Of a stretch of DNA of 64,000 bases, positions 46,563 through 60,192 are shown piece after piece. Position 1 is the first letter of the stretch. The number at the start of each line of letters is the position of its first letter. This DNA is from Absidia repens. Taxonomy: Eukaryota > Mucoromycota > Mucoromycetes > Mucorales > Cunninghamellaceae. The stretch lies in NCBI GenBank assembly GCA_002105175.1, contig MCGE01000009.1, forward strand, positions 1,612,001 to 1,676,000. Reading direction: 5' to 3'. A program made the position numbers and the translations under genes. The notes below the pieces were generated by a model. The model ran no database searches. It was not told where the DNA came from and saw only the letters and a program-made list of their open reading frames with translations.

Positions 46563-48253
46563 CTACATAATGGTGCAATCCTCTTGAGCACCTTTCTTTT
46601 TTCCTGATTTTTCGGATGGTTTACCTTGTAACCGCTGAATGGCACGTTTGTCACCATTCTGAGCCGCCTTTTTGTACCACACCATAGCTTCGTCCAAATT
46701 CTTGTTGATCCCAATGCCGACTTCTGTGAAGTAGCCCACGGCATATTCGGCTTTAGGCAATTCCTTGTCAGCAGCACGTTTGGCCCACATGTAAGCATCT
46801 GCATCTGACTGAGGCAAGACATTGGGCGAGCCGACCAAATACCAAGCAGTGAGGGCAAAACATGCTTCCCGATGTCCTTGTTGAGCAGCAATGGTATAAT
46901 AATGGATAGAGAGAGCAGGATCTTGAGGACATTCCAGTTTGCCATATTCGTAGCACTCACCCAATTTGAAAGCCGAAGGCGCATAACCCAATTCAGCTGC
47001 GGCTTCTCCATATAAAGTCACGGCATATTGTAAATCCACAAACACGACATTGTCGATCCCACGTTCATGTAACAAGGCCAATTCATGGATCGATTGAGGA
47101 TATTCTACTGTCGCTGCCTCCGCTGCACGTTTCAACCACTTGACACCATCGCGTGCGTTTTTCGAGATCCCTAATTCACCGTTGACTTCTGCTACACCCA
47201 TTCGATACATCGCACCAGGATGGTTTAGTGTTGCTGCTTTTCTATAAAAGGAATGGTTACATCAGTTAGGTGATTTTTTTTTATTTCCAACTATACCCCT
47301 ATGATAATATATATATATTTGTTTTTGTTTGAGCTTCGCTTTTACCTGTAAAATTGTACCGCCTTGGAGCTATCTTTACGAGATCCCAATCCATCTTCAT
47401 AGCATTTGGCAGCCCTAAATTTAATAACGAAAACCATTGTCAAAAATAGCTCCACAAAAAAAAAAAAAAAAAAAAAGTGTTCCTATGTATATTATTACCT
47501 ATAAGCAGCATCAGGATGATGATGTTTGGAAGCCTGAATAAACAATGGGAAAGCCTTGTCGAATTCATTCTTGTTCTTTCTGCTGAGAAGACCGGACGCA
47601 TAGAGATTGCCAAGATAGTATTGTGATTCAGCATGACCGCGCGATGACAATTGCTTGAGTAACTTTTCCGCTTCAGCCAAGTATTCCCATCGAGTCTCAT
47701 CGTCGTCAACCACTGGCTTTGCAGCTTCCACCATAAAAATAGCAAAATCACATTGAATATCAGGACTTTTGGTCTTTTTAGCGTTTTCTCGGTACATATT
47801 GATGGATTGCGTGTAGGACAAAAGAGAAGCCTTGTTGCCAGGTTTCAAATGAGAATGATCCAGGAGCTGATCGCCACCCATAAGTGAGAGATTGATGGAA
47901 CTAGCTCGGGTGCCTGGTGGAGATTGTGAAGTAGGTGTGGAAGAAGACCGAGGACTACTACTGCTCATAGTGGTGTTCCTTGAGTTGTTGGTGCCTGGTA
48001 GCGATGTATTGGATTCATTGTATTGTTGCTGTTGCTGTTGTTGATATGGGTGATTGTCCGTATGATAGCTTGGGTTTGGTGACTCTGCTGTTGGTAAAGG
48101 TGCTTTCTTGTTGAATGAAGGAGAAGATGAAGTAGGAGGTAATGGCTTATTAGGTACTGGTGTTGTAGGTGGAAGTTGATTATGTTTTGGTAAAGGTGGT
48201 GGTTTATTCATATCATGGCGAGGAAGACCGTTGTTTGCATTGGTTTCCATCAT
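46563..48253 (-). CDS. Sel1-repeat protein, Chs4/Skt5-like chitin synthase activator
   Basis: Three phase-consistent exons (48253-47499, 47414-47346, 47241-46563) give 500 residues. The first ~130 residues are Pro/Ser/Gln-rich and disordered. Sel1-like repeats follow: GHAESQYYLGNLYASGLLS, HPDAAYRAAKCYEDGLGS, HPGAMYRMGVAEVNGELG, YAPSAFKLGECYEYGKL, HREACFALTAWYLVGS, LPKAEYAVGYFTEVGIG. The C-terminus is Lys-rich and ends in CTIM, a CaaX box for farnesylation, as in yeast Skt5/Chs4. Those proteins activate and localise chitin synthase III at sites of polarised growth and septation (family knowledge). Mucoromycota carry several paralogues of this family, so orthology to Skt5 itself is not certain. 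Confidence 0.88.
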
Positions 48254-50405
48254 TAGTGCTTATCTTTTATAAATAATAATAATAAAATAAAAAAAAAAAG
48301 AAAGAAAGGGAAAAGGGAAAACGAATAAAAAAAAAATAAAAAAATGGAAATAAAACAAGTCTCTTTCCACTGAACAGACTAAAATTAGAACGAAATCCGC
48401 GCCTACGACCTCTTAACGTGAAATATTCCTTCCTCCTCTTCTTTCCCCTCCTTTACACTATCAATCTCTTTTCTTGAATTCTCCATCATATACTCTCCTA
48501 TACTTACCATACCTAGTAATGATCCTATTGACTTTATTCTCTTTTATCAATTTTTTTTCTTTGTCCATTTTGATTAAAGCATCTTTGCATGCTGCTCAAA
48601 TGAGGGACACCTGTCGGAATTTAAAAATGAACTGATCTATTGAGAGATTCCCGGTTGTGCTGCTACATATTTGGAAACTGGTGGCTGATGCTTTCTGCAG
48701 TACAAATGATCCTCCGCCATTCCAAATGTACATACAATAGAAGCGTTAGCATGCCACCACCGTAATACTCTTTTGAGGTTTAATGGAAAAAGTTGGCATT
48801 TTTTAATTGAACTCCAATTCTTATCAGGTCCCTGTGATATTGATAGTGAAGTAATTGGATGATATGTTTTTGGGTGCAGTACATACTCTACTGTGCTGTT
48901 CAGCATACTATTTCTTGGCGGTTATTGTTTATTGGGAGCCAATCATGCTTGGTTCATTGTCATTACTTGGCATGAGAAATAGCATATAATAAAATAGCGA
49001 TCGAGACTATTTTGATAAATCAACGGTAACTAGGCACATACACATACAAATGCAAATATCATCAGGCCAAAAGAAAAAAAGGTACCAACTTATGTTTTTT
49101 CCGTTCGGGCGAAAGCGATGATTCAGCGAAATCACTAAAAAAAGGAACGCCTCGTGGATATGTCTTTTTCATCAAAGAAAAACCACAAGAATAAACAGAT
49201 ACCATAATATCATTTCTTGTTATAGAAATAAATAAATACTGCTTTTTTCATTATTTATTTATAAGCAAATGGCAACCCACCCCCTCGTCTTATTTTATTT
49301 TACAGGTTGCAAAGCGTCAAATAGTTGATCCGCCTGTGTCGGGAGTTGGATGCGGTGCTTGAAGGCCACGCTCTAGGAGGCTCTCAAGCATGACAACATT
49401 TTATGATTCGGCGGATGAACCTCATTTTTGCCGAAAAAAAAAAATACCCAACTGAGAGGTTACAAATCAACTGATTTATAAAGGAACAGTAATAAATGAC
49501 TACGTACTTGCATATACATATAAGGTATAAAACTGATTTATCACCCCCATCTTTTTTTGTGATCGGGATATTTCAATGTACAGTCATCACTATCAATTTA
49601 TTTCATTGTAGATATTGTTAAAATTACTCGCCCAAATGGGGTCTGTTTCCTCTTAAAATGGTTGTTATAGTATCATTTAGGATGCGATAGTAAGATTATC
49701 CAGATCGAAGGATAATAGAATATACTTTTTTTTTTTACGGGAATGAGAAGGGTTTAACCGAAAGTAACACACACTTCGGGGGTTAAAGTTGATCACTCAG
49801 GGCAAAAATCATTGGCGGATGCTAGGACCGTTTTCGATAAAGAAGAACAATTCTGCCGATGGATCTTTTTTTTTCGTTTGATTTCTAAAACCTTGATCTA
49901 TCTGGGTTTTCATTATCGTTTAGTTTTCATATATAAATTCCCCATCGTCTCGATTTTCTTTCTTTTCCATTACATACGTGTATTCCTCTTTTTTTTTTTG
50001 TAACTACCGATTTCATAGAAACGTAAGTCGCTTTTCATGCTAAAAAAATAAAAAGGGGGATGAGAGAACGGAACGATATGGGATCAAGCTTTGTTATGTC
50101 GGTCAGGGATAAAAGATCATATGCCAATAACAACAACAACATCATCATCTTTGAAACATATCACTTGAAGAATGAATGCATATCAATTTGCATTTATGAC
50201 ATTTTAGAGTAAATAAGCTGATCCCAATCCTCCTCCTATATGGAAAAATCGAACTCCGCTAAGAGATAAAAATGTATCCTAACTCTTTTTTTATTTTTTT
50301 TCCTTCTTTCTCTTTTAGTTTTTTTTTTATATCTATATTTTTCTTCTTGTTTATATTTATTTCACGCATTTGAAACAACAACATTTTTTTATTTTTTTGA
50401 TTATC
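48254..50405. other. Divergent gene-free region of about 2.1 kb
   Basis: Separates the Chs4-like (-) and GATA-like (+) genes. Long A runs lie next to 48280-48340. A minus-strand ORF at 48637-48906 has no recognisable domain. A T/C-rich leader precedes 50406. No specific regulatory site can be named. Confidence 0.35.
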
Positions 50406-51154
50406 ATGATATCGTCCTATTCTTTACCTAGTTTGTACGAAGTGGTTAAACCTGATTTATATACTACCATCACTTCATCATCGACTGGCACCAGTTCCAC
50501 CTCCGCGTTTGATAACAACCGTCATAGTGGTAGCGCTTTCCAACGTGTGGGCTCTCCTCCTGAATTGTTACATGACAGCGAAGAAGATGATGGTGACTCT
50601 TTGACCTCTTTACAACAACATGATATTTTTGACGACGATCACCAACAACATCATCGACGTAAATCCATGCCTCACCGATCTCCTTCTATTGTACAGGATG
50701 ATGCTCTTCAAACATCGACTTCAGTATTGGATAAAGGTGGCGTCGTTTTTCAATGGAACACCATGGGGACTCAATATCATCATCGTCATCAATACGTCGA
50801 TCAACAGTCCAAGATCATGGGTAGCAAATCGCTATTATCTGCTTTACGTCACAAGGTAGCCATGTCTCGTCAACAAGATTTGCCGATCAAGAAACGCATC
50901 ATCCATATGTCACGACGTCAATTAACCGCCACATGCATCACCTTACCTACTCATCACAAACAACATGTTACAAAACATAAAATGTCGATTCCTCTCCTCA
51001 CTTCTTCGCCATCATCATCACCGTCATCCCCTTCCCCTTCGGTATTGACATCTTCTTATGCACCAACTTCACCTGAACAACCTACATTATCATCTTCTCC
51101 AGCTTTACCTTTACCACAAACATCCTCCTCATCATCAACATCATCATCAACATT

Positions 51155-51189
<35 letters not shown>

Positions 51190-51859
51190 TTTTATTACCA
51201 TTATCATCAACACCATCACCATCATTATCATCATCGTCATCATCACCACAACCACTTGCACCTATGAAGTCTCAGCAACCAGCAAAACAACGAGGTCGCA
51301 AACCTTTACAACACACGACTCGCCATACTTCTTCTGGACGTCCATCTCGCGTTAAAGGGCCCTGCCAAGCTTGTCATGAAACGTCTGATGGATGTATGCG
51401 AAAAGCATTCGACTGGCCCTTCCCAGCAAGTCAAATCTTCAACGATAAAGGAAAACCGTTTGTCTATCTTTGCAACAAATGTGGTCTTCGGTAAGAGCTT
51501 TTTTTTGTTGTTTTTTTGTTGGGGTGATGTTTGATGATCAAGACTTCTCATTTTTTTTTTTTTTTTTTTTTTTGGATGTGTTTGTTAGATACAACAAGAG
51601 CGCCGGATGTGTATGTCGTCATTGCCGATGGGTGTTTTGTAAAGAAGAAAAAAGAAAAGCCATGCAATTCATCGACAAGATGCGGCGCAATCGCCCGGAC
51701 GGACATGTGGATATGGATGAAGATATTGAAGACTTTGTGTGTAGCCCCAAATATTGGCCATGTGGTCGTCCCTGGAAAGTAGGCTGGGTCCTCCTCAATA
51801 ACAACCAAGCGCAACTTGATTTAGAAGAAGATGACCATGATTCCCCTGCTTCTATGTAG
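50406..51859 (+). CDS. Atypical GATA-like zinc-finger protein
   Basis: Two exons, 50406-51490 and 51589-51859, phase 2, give 451 residues. I start at the ATG of MISSYSLPSLYEVV; the open frame extends 12 codons further but only to a TTG. Residues 1-300 are His/Ser/Pro-rich, with a very long poly-Ser tract encoded by TCA repeats. The C-terminal domain begins with basic RGRKPLQHTTR, then C320-x2-C323, C330, C356-x2-C359 in LCNKCGLRYNK (the GATA second knuckle with LCN-x-CG), and a further set C369, C371, C374, C379 in GCVCRHCRWVFCKEEKRKAM. An acidic stretch and VCSPKYWPCGRPWKVGWVL close it. Canonical GATA fingers space the pairs by 17-18 residues; here the gap is 32. A DNA-binding regulator is likely, by inference. 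A poly(A) signal lies about 115 bp after the stop. Confidence 0.75.
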
Positions 51860-51972
51860 TGGGATTAGTTTAGTTTTTTTCATAGTGTAGAATTATAGTG
51901 TATTTTTATTAGATGATATGATCGTCTCTTTCTTTCTTTCTTTTTTTATTGTGTACATATTTTGATTTGAAT

Positions 51973-51978
51973 AATAAA
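51973..51978 (+). terminator. Poly(A) signal AATAAA for the GATA-like gene
   Basis: AATAAA about 115 bp after the stop codon. Confidence 0.5.
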
Positions 51979-53205
51979 AAAATATTTTGATACCGCACAA
52001 CGCCGAAGCAGTCTCTCAGTTTTTTTTTTTTTTTTTTTTTTTGAAGGACAAGGTTTATCCTTAAGGGCTAATAATGATTTGCCGTTTTCCGTAGGACACG
52101 TATACACACAAAAATACAGGGGATCGATGTGCTCTCAAGCAAAAATAAAAACAACAACAACATTTAGACTAATATGCTAAGCAATTTGATCTCTGGAGCA
52201 TTGTCTTGGCTTTTTTTTTTTTCAAGTAAGTTTTCCCATCATTTTAGACGTTTGCCGCAGATTTCCCTCGATTTAGTGGAAACGATGGAATGGGGGAAGT
52301 GTTACAAATCAAAAAAGATCGTTTGAATGATGTCAGTTCGTTGTGCGGAGATGGTTGCCACCCACGTGGATTTTCTATTTTATTTTTATGATGGCTCACA
52401 GACATCAAAAAAGAAACCCTTTTTTTTCCTCCATCCCAAAATAACACCCCAGAAGAAAAAAGAAGACAAAAAACCAAAAGAGAAAGCCAATCCCCTACCG
52501 CCAATGATCAAATGAGTAATCAAATCCATTATAAAAGTTTTTTTTTTTTTTTTTTTTTGGCCTGATCCAGTAATTTTTTTTTTTTTTTTTTGATTTGATC
52601 TGGGAATGGGTGGCACCGAAAACCGAACCAAACAAAACCCTAATCAGATTGATTACTCAGTGCGCCGGGGTAAATCATAGCCGATCACCACAAATGGTAG
52701 GTTTATCCAATTTATTTTTCGGCGATCGATCCTTGCATGATTAAAAGAGCGAGGATTGAATAAGTTTTTCCCGCTCCATGCCCGCTCCACGCCCAGATGT
52801 TGGGAAAATACAAAATCCATCCCAATCCGCCGTAGCGCTCTAACTTTCTACCGGCATACCCGCCCCACATCTGCCTTTCCGGCGTTCTGCCCGTGCTTCC
52901 TACTGCACTTTTATCCGGTATTTTTTTTTTGCACACCTCCACCTTCCCAAAAGAAAGGCACAGCCCAAATCAAAAAAAAAAGAAAAAAAAAAGAGAGAGA
53001 GACGAGAGTCATGATAAAAAAAAAAGATCACTTTATTTTATGATATTTATATATATGCACAGACAGTATAACAACACAGCAAGTCAATCAATAAAATATG
53101 AGACGAGAATAAATAGAATAAATAAATAAAAAGAACAGGTAAAGAGAGAGAGAGAAGGATATATACGATATCGGATAAGGAAGAGTATAAAAAAATAAAA
53201 TAAGA
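51979..53205. other. Convergent gene-free gap
   Basis: About 1.2 kb between convergent GATA-like and myosin genes, with two long T runs (about 52020-52042 and 52539-52589, interrupted) and no supported gene. Confidence 0.4.
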
Positions 53206-55270
53206 CTATCCTACCAAGTTGAAGGTTTCTGTGGGTGCCAGCTGAATTAAACGTTGAAGCTTTTTCAACCGTGAGAGCTAGATCATAACGAATGTGTCAA
53301 TAAAAAAATCAAATAAAAAAAAAATCATTTCACCCCATGACCTGTTTTTTTAGTTGCTATATATTCTTACCCAAGCAGGAAGATAGGATTGCGGTACAGT
53401 ATTTCGCACAACAGGTATTTCAAAAGGACTAGAGGTATCATCCAAAGCAACCGAATCCAAAAGTAAGATGTCACTTTTGTTTCCAGAGATAACATGGTCG
53501 GCGACTGCTTGTAAAATGTCGCTGGTGATAGGATTCTATATACATCAAGGGAGGAGTCAAACCAGTCACATCTTGTTAAAAAGGATTCCCCATCACTCTA
53601 CCCCCCCCTCCACCACCACCTTTTTTCTTACCTCATAATCAGCTACATAGTAATTGGACATCAGTTTTTGAATTTGTGTGGGTGAAAGAATCCAGCAAGC
53701 TTCATAAATATTTTCGATATCTTCAAGGGTGGCCTAAAAAAAAAAAGACGAAGCATTGATAAAAATTGAGTGCCCAGTCATAATCCTCGCCAACGCTACC
53801 CCCGCCTCATTCCTTCCTTGATTTACCTTTTTCATTTGAAGAAGTTTAGCAGATTGCATGAGGTGTTCCAATTGTAATATACCTTCATTGATGTCATGAC
53901 TTTTACACCATTCTTCAATACGAGTGATATTGTACTGTATTTGCATCGCCCGTTTCCAAGAAGAAAAGTTTTTGCGCATCAATAGATCGTTGAATGCCGT
54001 CACACCAATCAATTTGAGTAGTTCCGTCAAGACTTGAGTAGCCACAGAAGATTCCAGGGCATAACATTTCATTGCACGCCACACTTTGTTCAATAAATTC
54101 AAAACGTTGTCCATGGTATGTGCTGGTCCTGAGGATCCACCAGGAATAATGCGTTTGTAAAATCGATTGGCATCCGTCGTTGTAAATCCTGGAAGCGATT
54201 GCCCCTCCACCAAGGCAGGAATCACCATTTTCGACAAGCATTTTTTGAGTTCCTTCATCCCCGCATGGAAAATGTTATCTTCCAAACATTGCAATTCAAA
54301 CTTGATCGTCTCCGCTAATTTCTCAAAGTCGTTCCATGCCGCCGATCGACGTAATCCAATACCGCCACCAACACCACCACCATGCTGACTTGATATCATG
54401 CGTTGTTCCTTGACCTTTTCGGCAATGCATACCATAGACAACAGTTCGTGGACGTTTGATAACCAATAGATACAGGGAAGGACAGCATCTTCGTTTGTAT
54501 AGCTCTATACAAAGCAAACCCAATAAAAAAAAAAAAAAAAAAAGGTGATGAACGCTTGAGGCTTCCTCGCCACTCTTTGGTCAAAGTCAATAACAAACAA
54601 ACTTACAAGACATTGTTTTTGAATGGTATCCATGATAGTGAACAAAAGTCGTTCCGATTCTTGCACATAATCAAGACGCCACATTTCCATAACACAAATA
54701 CCGACAGTGTGAGCAGGGAAGAAAACTTCCTTTGCTGATGGCGGGCTTTGTAAACTAGGTAGTGGTAACTTCAATCCTTTGATAAGCCCATCCACAAGTT
54801 CTTGTTGTAACGTATCTTCATCACGCAAAATAGAATGAATCTAATTTTAAAAATAATAAATAAATAAATAAAAAAATTGTGAATAAGATATGGATCAATG
54901 ACATCTAGATATGCCTTTGTTGCCCTCCCTCCCCCTCTTCTCCTTCTTGATGATTTTTACCTCTTCAATAGAATTTTCATCCAAATCGACTTCTCGTTGA
55001 ATTGACTTTGAGCCCATCACCTTGCTATATTGATCCACTGATGTAGGGCGAGGGTTTTTGCTGTTCAATTCGGATTGTCGGATATGGTCCAAAGATGATT
55101 TTGTTTGTGTTTCAGCGATGCCTGCCGAGCTATTGCGTCGTCCACCAACACGGCCACGAGTCATGCCTGGGGTAGGAGAATTGGGCGTTTGTGTATCGTT
55201 TATTGACGGAATCATTGTTGTTGCTGCCGCTGCTGGTTTGCTGCCATCACCATTCTCGCCCTCCTTTGCT

Positions 55271-55341
<71 letters not shown>

Positions 55342-58300
55342 GATGATGGATGTTGATGGAGACATAATGGGGGAAACACTTCTTGCATTGCCACCACCGC
55401 CAGGGGCTAATGAAGAAGAGCTATGGATATTTGTCGAAGATGTTTGCCGGCGTGGTGCATGGAGTGCTTGGCTGAGTTGTGTCTTGAGAGCTGAAATCTG
55501 ACTTTTCAATTCGGTCACTGTTGCTTGATCCACCATCTCCTTGAGCTTTTCATTGGTGTCATCCAGTTCTTGTTTTAGCTTATTCGATTCCAGTGATTGT
55601 TGTTCCAATTTTGCTGTAAGGTCATCCATTCCCCGATTCTTGACTTTAAGTTGTTCCGCCAATTGTTTGTGGTCATTCATCCAGGTATCCCTTTCTACTT
55701 CCAACGCTTGCCATTTTTCAAGAGGCACTGTCGGTTCTTTCAGCTTGTCTTCAAATCCTTTTGATTTTCGTTCCAGTTTTTCATATTTGTCCATCCAAGT
55801 TCGAATTTGCGTTTCCAGTTGTGTTGTACGATCGGCCAAGGATTTCTTTTCTTCACGGGCTGTTGTCAAAGTTTGCGTCAATTCGACCACCTTCATTTCC
55901 AAAGCATACGACAGTTCCTTCAAATGAGTTGCTGAGCGGGCCTCTGTGCGTAAAGTCAAAAAGCGTTTGTGTGCCATACGTCGTCTAACACAGGATTGAA
56001 GGTGGATCACCAGTTGTCGTTGAGCCTCGTAGTGTTTCCTTGCAAACCATCCTCGGATAAGACGTTGGATTTGTGTGGCTGCATGGTTTTGCCTTACGGT
56101 CACCAGCTTTTGAGCACCTTGTTTTGATCGAATCGCTATGAAAACCAAAATTTGTTGAGTAAGGGAAAGTTCCACATATAAAACTCGACGTGACATTTTT
56201 TTTTACCTGTTTGCAATTGAAGAACGAATTTCTGTTTCGCCATGTATTGTTTTCGAGCCATAAATCTTCGCCAGTTGGTTTGGATGATAAGTGAAGCCCG
56301 GTATTCTCGTAGTTCCACCAGTTTCTTTTTGGCAGCTTTTTGACGGATAATAGTTTGAAGACTGACAGCCAGAGCGCGCATACGAATAAATCGAGTACGA
56401 CAAATGAATCGCCGGAGGTACTTTTGCAATGCTGTAGCACATTCGTTGAATCGATCGGCACGCCGCTTTTCCATAAATGCAAGCTATTGGTTAAAAAAGT
56501 AGGAGATGAAATGAGTGATATATGTAACAGGTCAAAAGAGAGGAAAAGTGTGTGTTTACGTACCTGACCAGCACGGAAGAAGATCTTTGTTTTGCCGACT
56601 TGATACATTGTAGGGTCAGTGATTGTTTTGTCCAGAATAATAGAGGCCAATTGGTGTACGTCAGGTTTTTGTTGAGGATCCCAGTGACAGAAAGGCACCA
56701 ATGCATAATATCGATCGACAAATTCTTCAAAGGTCCAACGGGTAGGATAGCCTTCGCAACTAATTCGTATAGTTTCCAGGACACCACAGGCACGTAATTG
56801 GCTGAGTACCATGTTCGGTTCAAATTCCCATGCTACCTTGGCTTCGTTTGGCTTAATACAACGGATATAATGCACATTTGTTCCACCAATGGTATCCATC
56901 AGATTGATCAAAGAGAGCTTGAAGATAGATCCTAGTGTGGGTTTGCGGAACATCATACTCATTCGCTTGTTTTCGACAGGAGGAGGAGGATTGGCAGCAG
57001 CAGCAGCGTCCAATACTTGTTTGAGGAAGTCAAAATCGGTAGAGCGAAGCAGATTTAAGTGTTCATCAGGGACGGTATCCTTGTTCTTGTCCATAAACGT
57101 TTCGGATTCATATTCCACTTCGTGTGCATAATGGGAGATGGTGAATGCCTTGTTTGAGAATCTTGGTTTTTTGAAGTGAGACTTGTATTCAGGCTTGTTA
57201 TCAAAGTTGGTGTAGAGCTTTTGAATAAATCCTTCGTCTGATCCAGAGGGCATTCTTGATTCCTATGTAGATGGAAGTGAAAAAAAAGTTTAACCACTGG
57301 CCTTTAATGTTCACCAATAAAAAAATTAAAAAAAAAAAAACTACTTACTTCATCCAATAACGACAGAATACCTAAACGACCTTCAATAAGTTCAATACAC
57401 TTTTGATTGTCAGAGAATTCGATAAATGTCCAATTGATTTTTTCCCTGACGTATTCTTCTTGTTCCAACTTGAAGACATGTTGATTGAACTAATGACCCA
57501 CATAAAATATTAATGACATGTAACGATAATGAGCCAACTCTTGAAAGAAACTTTTTTTTTATTTTTTTTTACCTGTTGTTGCAGTTTTTCATTAGCATAA
57601 TTGATACAGAATTGTTCAAACGAGTTTTTCTTGAAGTGTTCAAACCCATAAATATCGAGGACACCAATAAAAGTAGCGACGTTGGATTCGTCTGGGGAAG
57701 ACAGTCGTTCATTGATCACGCCCACAAGCCATTCGAACAAATTGGCATAAACATATTTGGCTACAGAATCCTTGACCACTTGAGCTTGTAATGGCGACAG
57801 ATTGGTGACAATTTTTTCCGACCGAGTGACGATTTGCTTGCGAACAATCCATTTCCGAAATTCCGCCGCTTGTATCCCAAGAAGTCGACTGGCTGTTTGT
57901 AAAGCTTCATCCGAGTCGGCCACCAAAGCATCATTGCGTCCCGTGATCTGAATATTTCCAATATGTAACAAGGCTGCTAAAAGACGGAAAATACACCATT
58001 GGAGCTGGACAGAAAGACCCACTGTGGAGAGCGCACGTTGTGTATGCCCAAATTCAATGGCATCGTCCACATGAGGGATTGAGGTAGGCCCATTCTGATT
58101 CAGATAGTGGAAGGATGTATAATCATAGAGTTCGAATTCTTTCTTTTCCGATAATGGAGCGCCTGCGCATAACTAATGACACCCGAAAAAAAAAGGTGAG
58201 CTATATGTTTGAAAGCTGTCACTTTTTTGTTGTTGTTGTTTTGGTTTCCTCATGTTCGCCTTCAATCCCAATCATTCGTGATTGATTACCTGATAAAAGA

Positions 58301-58724
58301 TATGATAATTTCTTTCAGTTTCTGGTTGAAAAATCAATCGGGAGCGTTCCAATAAGTAAGTCCTGATCTTTGCCCCCACGATATTTGTATGGCTGTCAAA
58401 TTGGATTTCGATGTATTTTCCGAATCTAGAACTGTTATCGTTGCGAGTTGTCTTAGCGTTCCCAAAGGCTTCCATGATAGGATTGGTAGCTAATCATGTT
58501 TGATAAAGGAACATTAGTAAGGAGATGTATCTTAGGGCGGTTTGTGGTCAATTTTTTTTTATCTTATTTTACTGTACCTAAAATTTGTTCTTCCACTTCT
58601 GTCATGCCACCGTCGGATTTCTTGTTTCGTATGCCGCTAGAGACTTGATCATCCGCTGTAGCAAAATATCGCATGATGTACTTCGCACTGACAGTTTTCC
58701 CAGCACCACTATAATAATGATTCA

Positions 58725-58760
<36 letters not shown>

Positions 58761-59526
58761 TATGTACTTATTAGTATCTCGTCAGTTGTACATATATATG
58801 TGTGTGTAAATTGATTACCTTTCACCAGAGACCACAATGGTTTGATTTGATTTTTCACGGATCATACAGCGATAAGCATCTTCAGCAATAGCAAATAAAT
58901 GTGGATCCAATTCACCGCGTCGACGCCCAGAATATTGTTGCACCACATCAGAGTCATAAAGGGAGACTCGGTCAAATGGGTTGACGGCAATCAAAACAAT
59001 TCCAGAATAGGTATAGATTAAATGTTGAAGGTATCTTGTACGAATAGTGTTCAAAACTTTGGAGGAAAAAAAAAAAGTGAATACCGGTCAGTTCAGGTCC
59101 CACTTCGGTATTACTTTATCATAGATACTTACCAGCCGGTTCATTGAGGTAACTGAGATTCGTCAAGTCATCTGTGTTTTCAAGTTTCAATGGATTGCGT
59201 AAAGGTGGAAGGTCGCTGGCATGAGTTTTCTCTAAATTGATAATGGTGCTTTCATAAACGTATTCCTATAATCATTATAGTCAAATAAAATGAGTGAATA
59301 AAACTCCCTCCTCTATCTTTTCAACGCAAAGCTTTTCACTACTGTAATGGGTTCCAATACTTACCTTATGATTGCTATCAGCTTCAAACACAAGTCGAAC
59401 TTTATCAGAGGTGATGGTTGTCGACTGGCAAGTAGCAGAGATCCACGCTTCTTTCGCGTCAGTAAACCAGGCCTTGGTCCCTTGGGTGTACACTTCGATA
59501 GCTTGTAAAGAAGAGGAAGAAGCCAT
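53206..59526 (-). CDS. Class V myosin heavy chain (Myo2-like)
   Basis: Roughly fifteen exons; the first is 59526-59365 and the stop is at 53206-53208. The product is about 1,500 residues. Motor: [16 protein letters not shown] (SH3-like), [13 protein letters not shown], the P-loop [18 protein letters not shown] split by an intron, [19 protein letters not shown] (switch I), [20 protein letters not shown] (switch II) and the SH helix [16 protein letters not shown]. Six IQ motifs follow (for example [15 protein letters not shown] and [15 protein letters not shown]), then a coiled coil with [21 protein letters not shown] Ser/Gly/Gln-rich linker holds a run of more than 20 Gln. The C-terminal DIL globular tail includes [13 protein letters not shown] and [19 protein letters not shown]. 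Class V myosins carry vesicles and organelles along actin to growth sites (family knowledge). Motif spacing suggests an intact motor. Confidence 0.95.
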
Positions 59527-60192
59527 CGTTGTGTTGAATTGATGTATAGTTGTATGTCTTTTTTTTTTTAAAAAAAAAACAAAGGCAAGAAAAAAAAAAA
59601 AAAAAAAGCGGAAAAAGGGACGAAAAAGAAAAAGGTTTGAAAACGCTTGTTGGTGTAACCACCGACCACCTCAGCGATATCTTACTATGTGTTTCAAAAG
59701 GGATTTTTTTCTATTAGTACCATACCATCAGATGTAAATAATTCTGCACACTTGGCCTTTTCATTGATAAGATGACCTCCCTTCTGAATCAACCCACCTA
59801 CACACACTGCCTCACAGTATCTGCCTTGGTAAGATACATCCTCTTTGTTTTTCTTTGTCCTGTATCACCGCCATCAAAGTTTTTTTTTTTATTTTTTATT
59901 CAGAGACATTCATGTGTAACATTTTCTTCGTTTTGAAGACAGTATATTAAAAAAAAAAGAGAAACTTTATTGTACGAAGATCATTAGTATAAAAAAACAG
60001 TTCAACTTAATAAAAAAAAATAATAATAATACCAACTAATAAAAAGCTAATTTTTGATAATAACAAATTGGGAAAGGAAAGGGAGGGATAAAATGCACTA
60101 TTCTACTAAATACTAAAAAACTAATGCTACTACTACTACTATTACTACTACTACTACATTGTATATTCCATTGGAGGCTTGATAATCATTCA
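59527..60192. other. Gene-free gap, myosin V promoter region
   Basis: About 670 bp with A runs at 59567-59607 and a (TAC)n tract near 60128-60157. The left part is the myosin V promoter, the right part the 3' UTR of the next gene. Confidence 0.4.

Noticed and set aside
48637..48906. 89-codon minus-strand ORF
   Set aside because: No recognisable domain, isolated in a repeat-poor gap, composition unlike neighbouring genes.
50370..50405. N-terminal hydrophobic extension of the GATA-like protein that looks like a signal peptide
   Set aside because: The extension begins at TTG, not ATG; the first ATG is at 50406, so the protein is not predicted to be secreted.
55058..55501. Open plus-strand frame with a long Cys run
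   Set aside because: Antisense reading of the poly-Gln tract and linker of myosin V.
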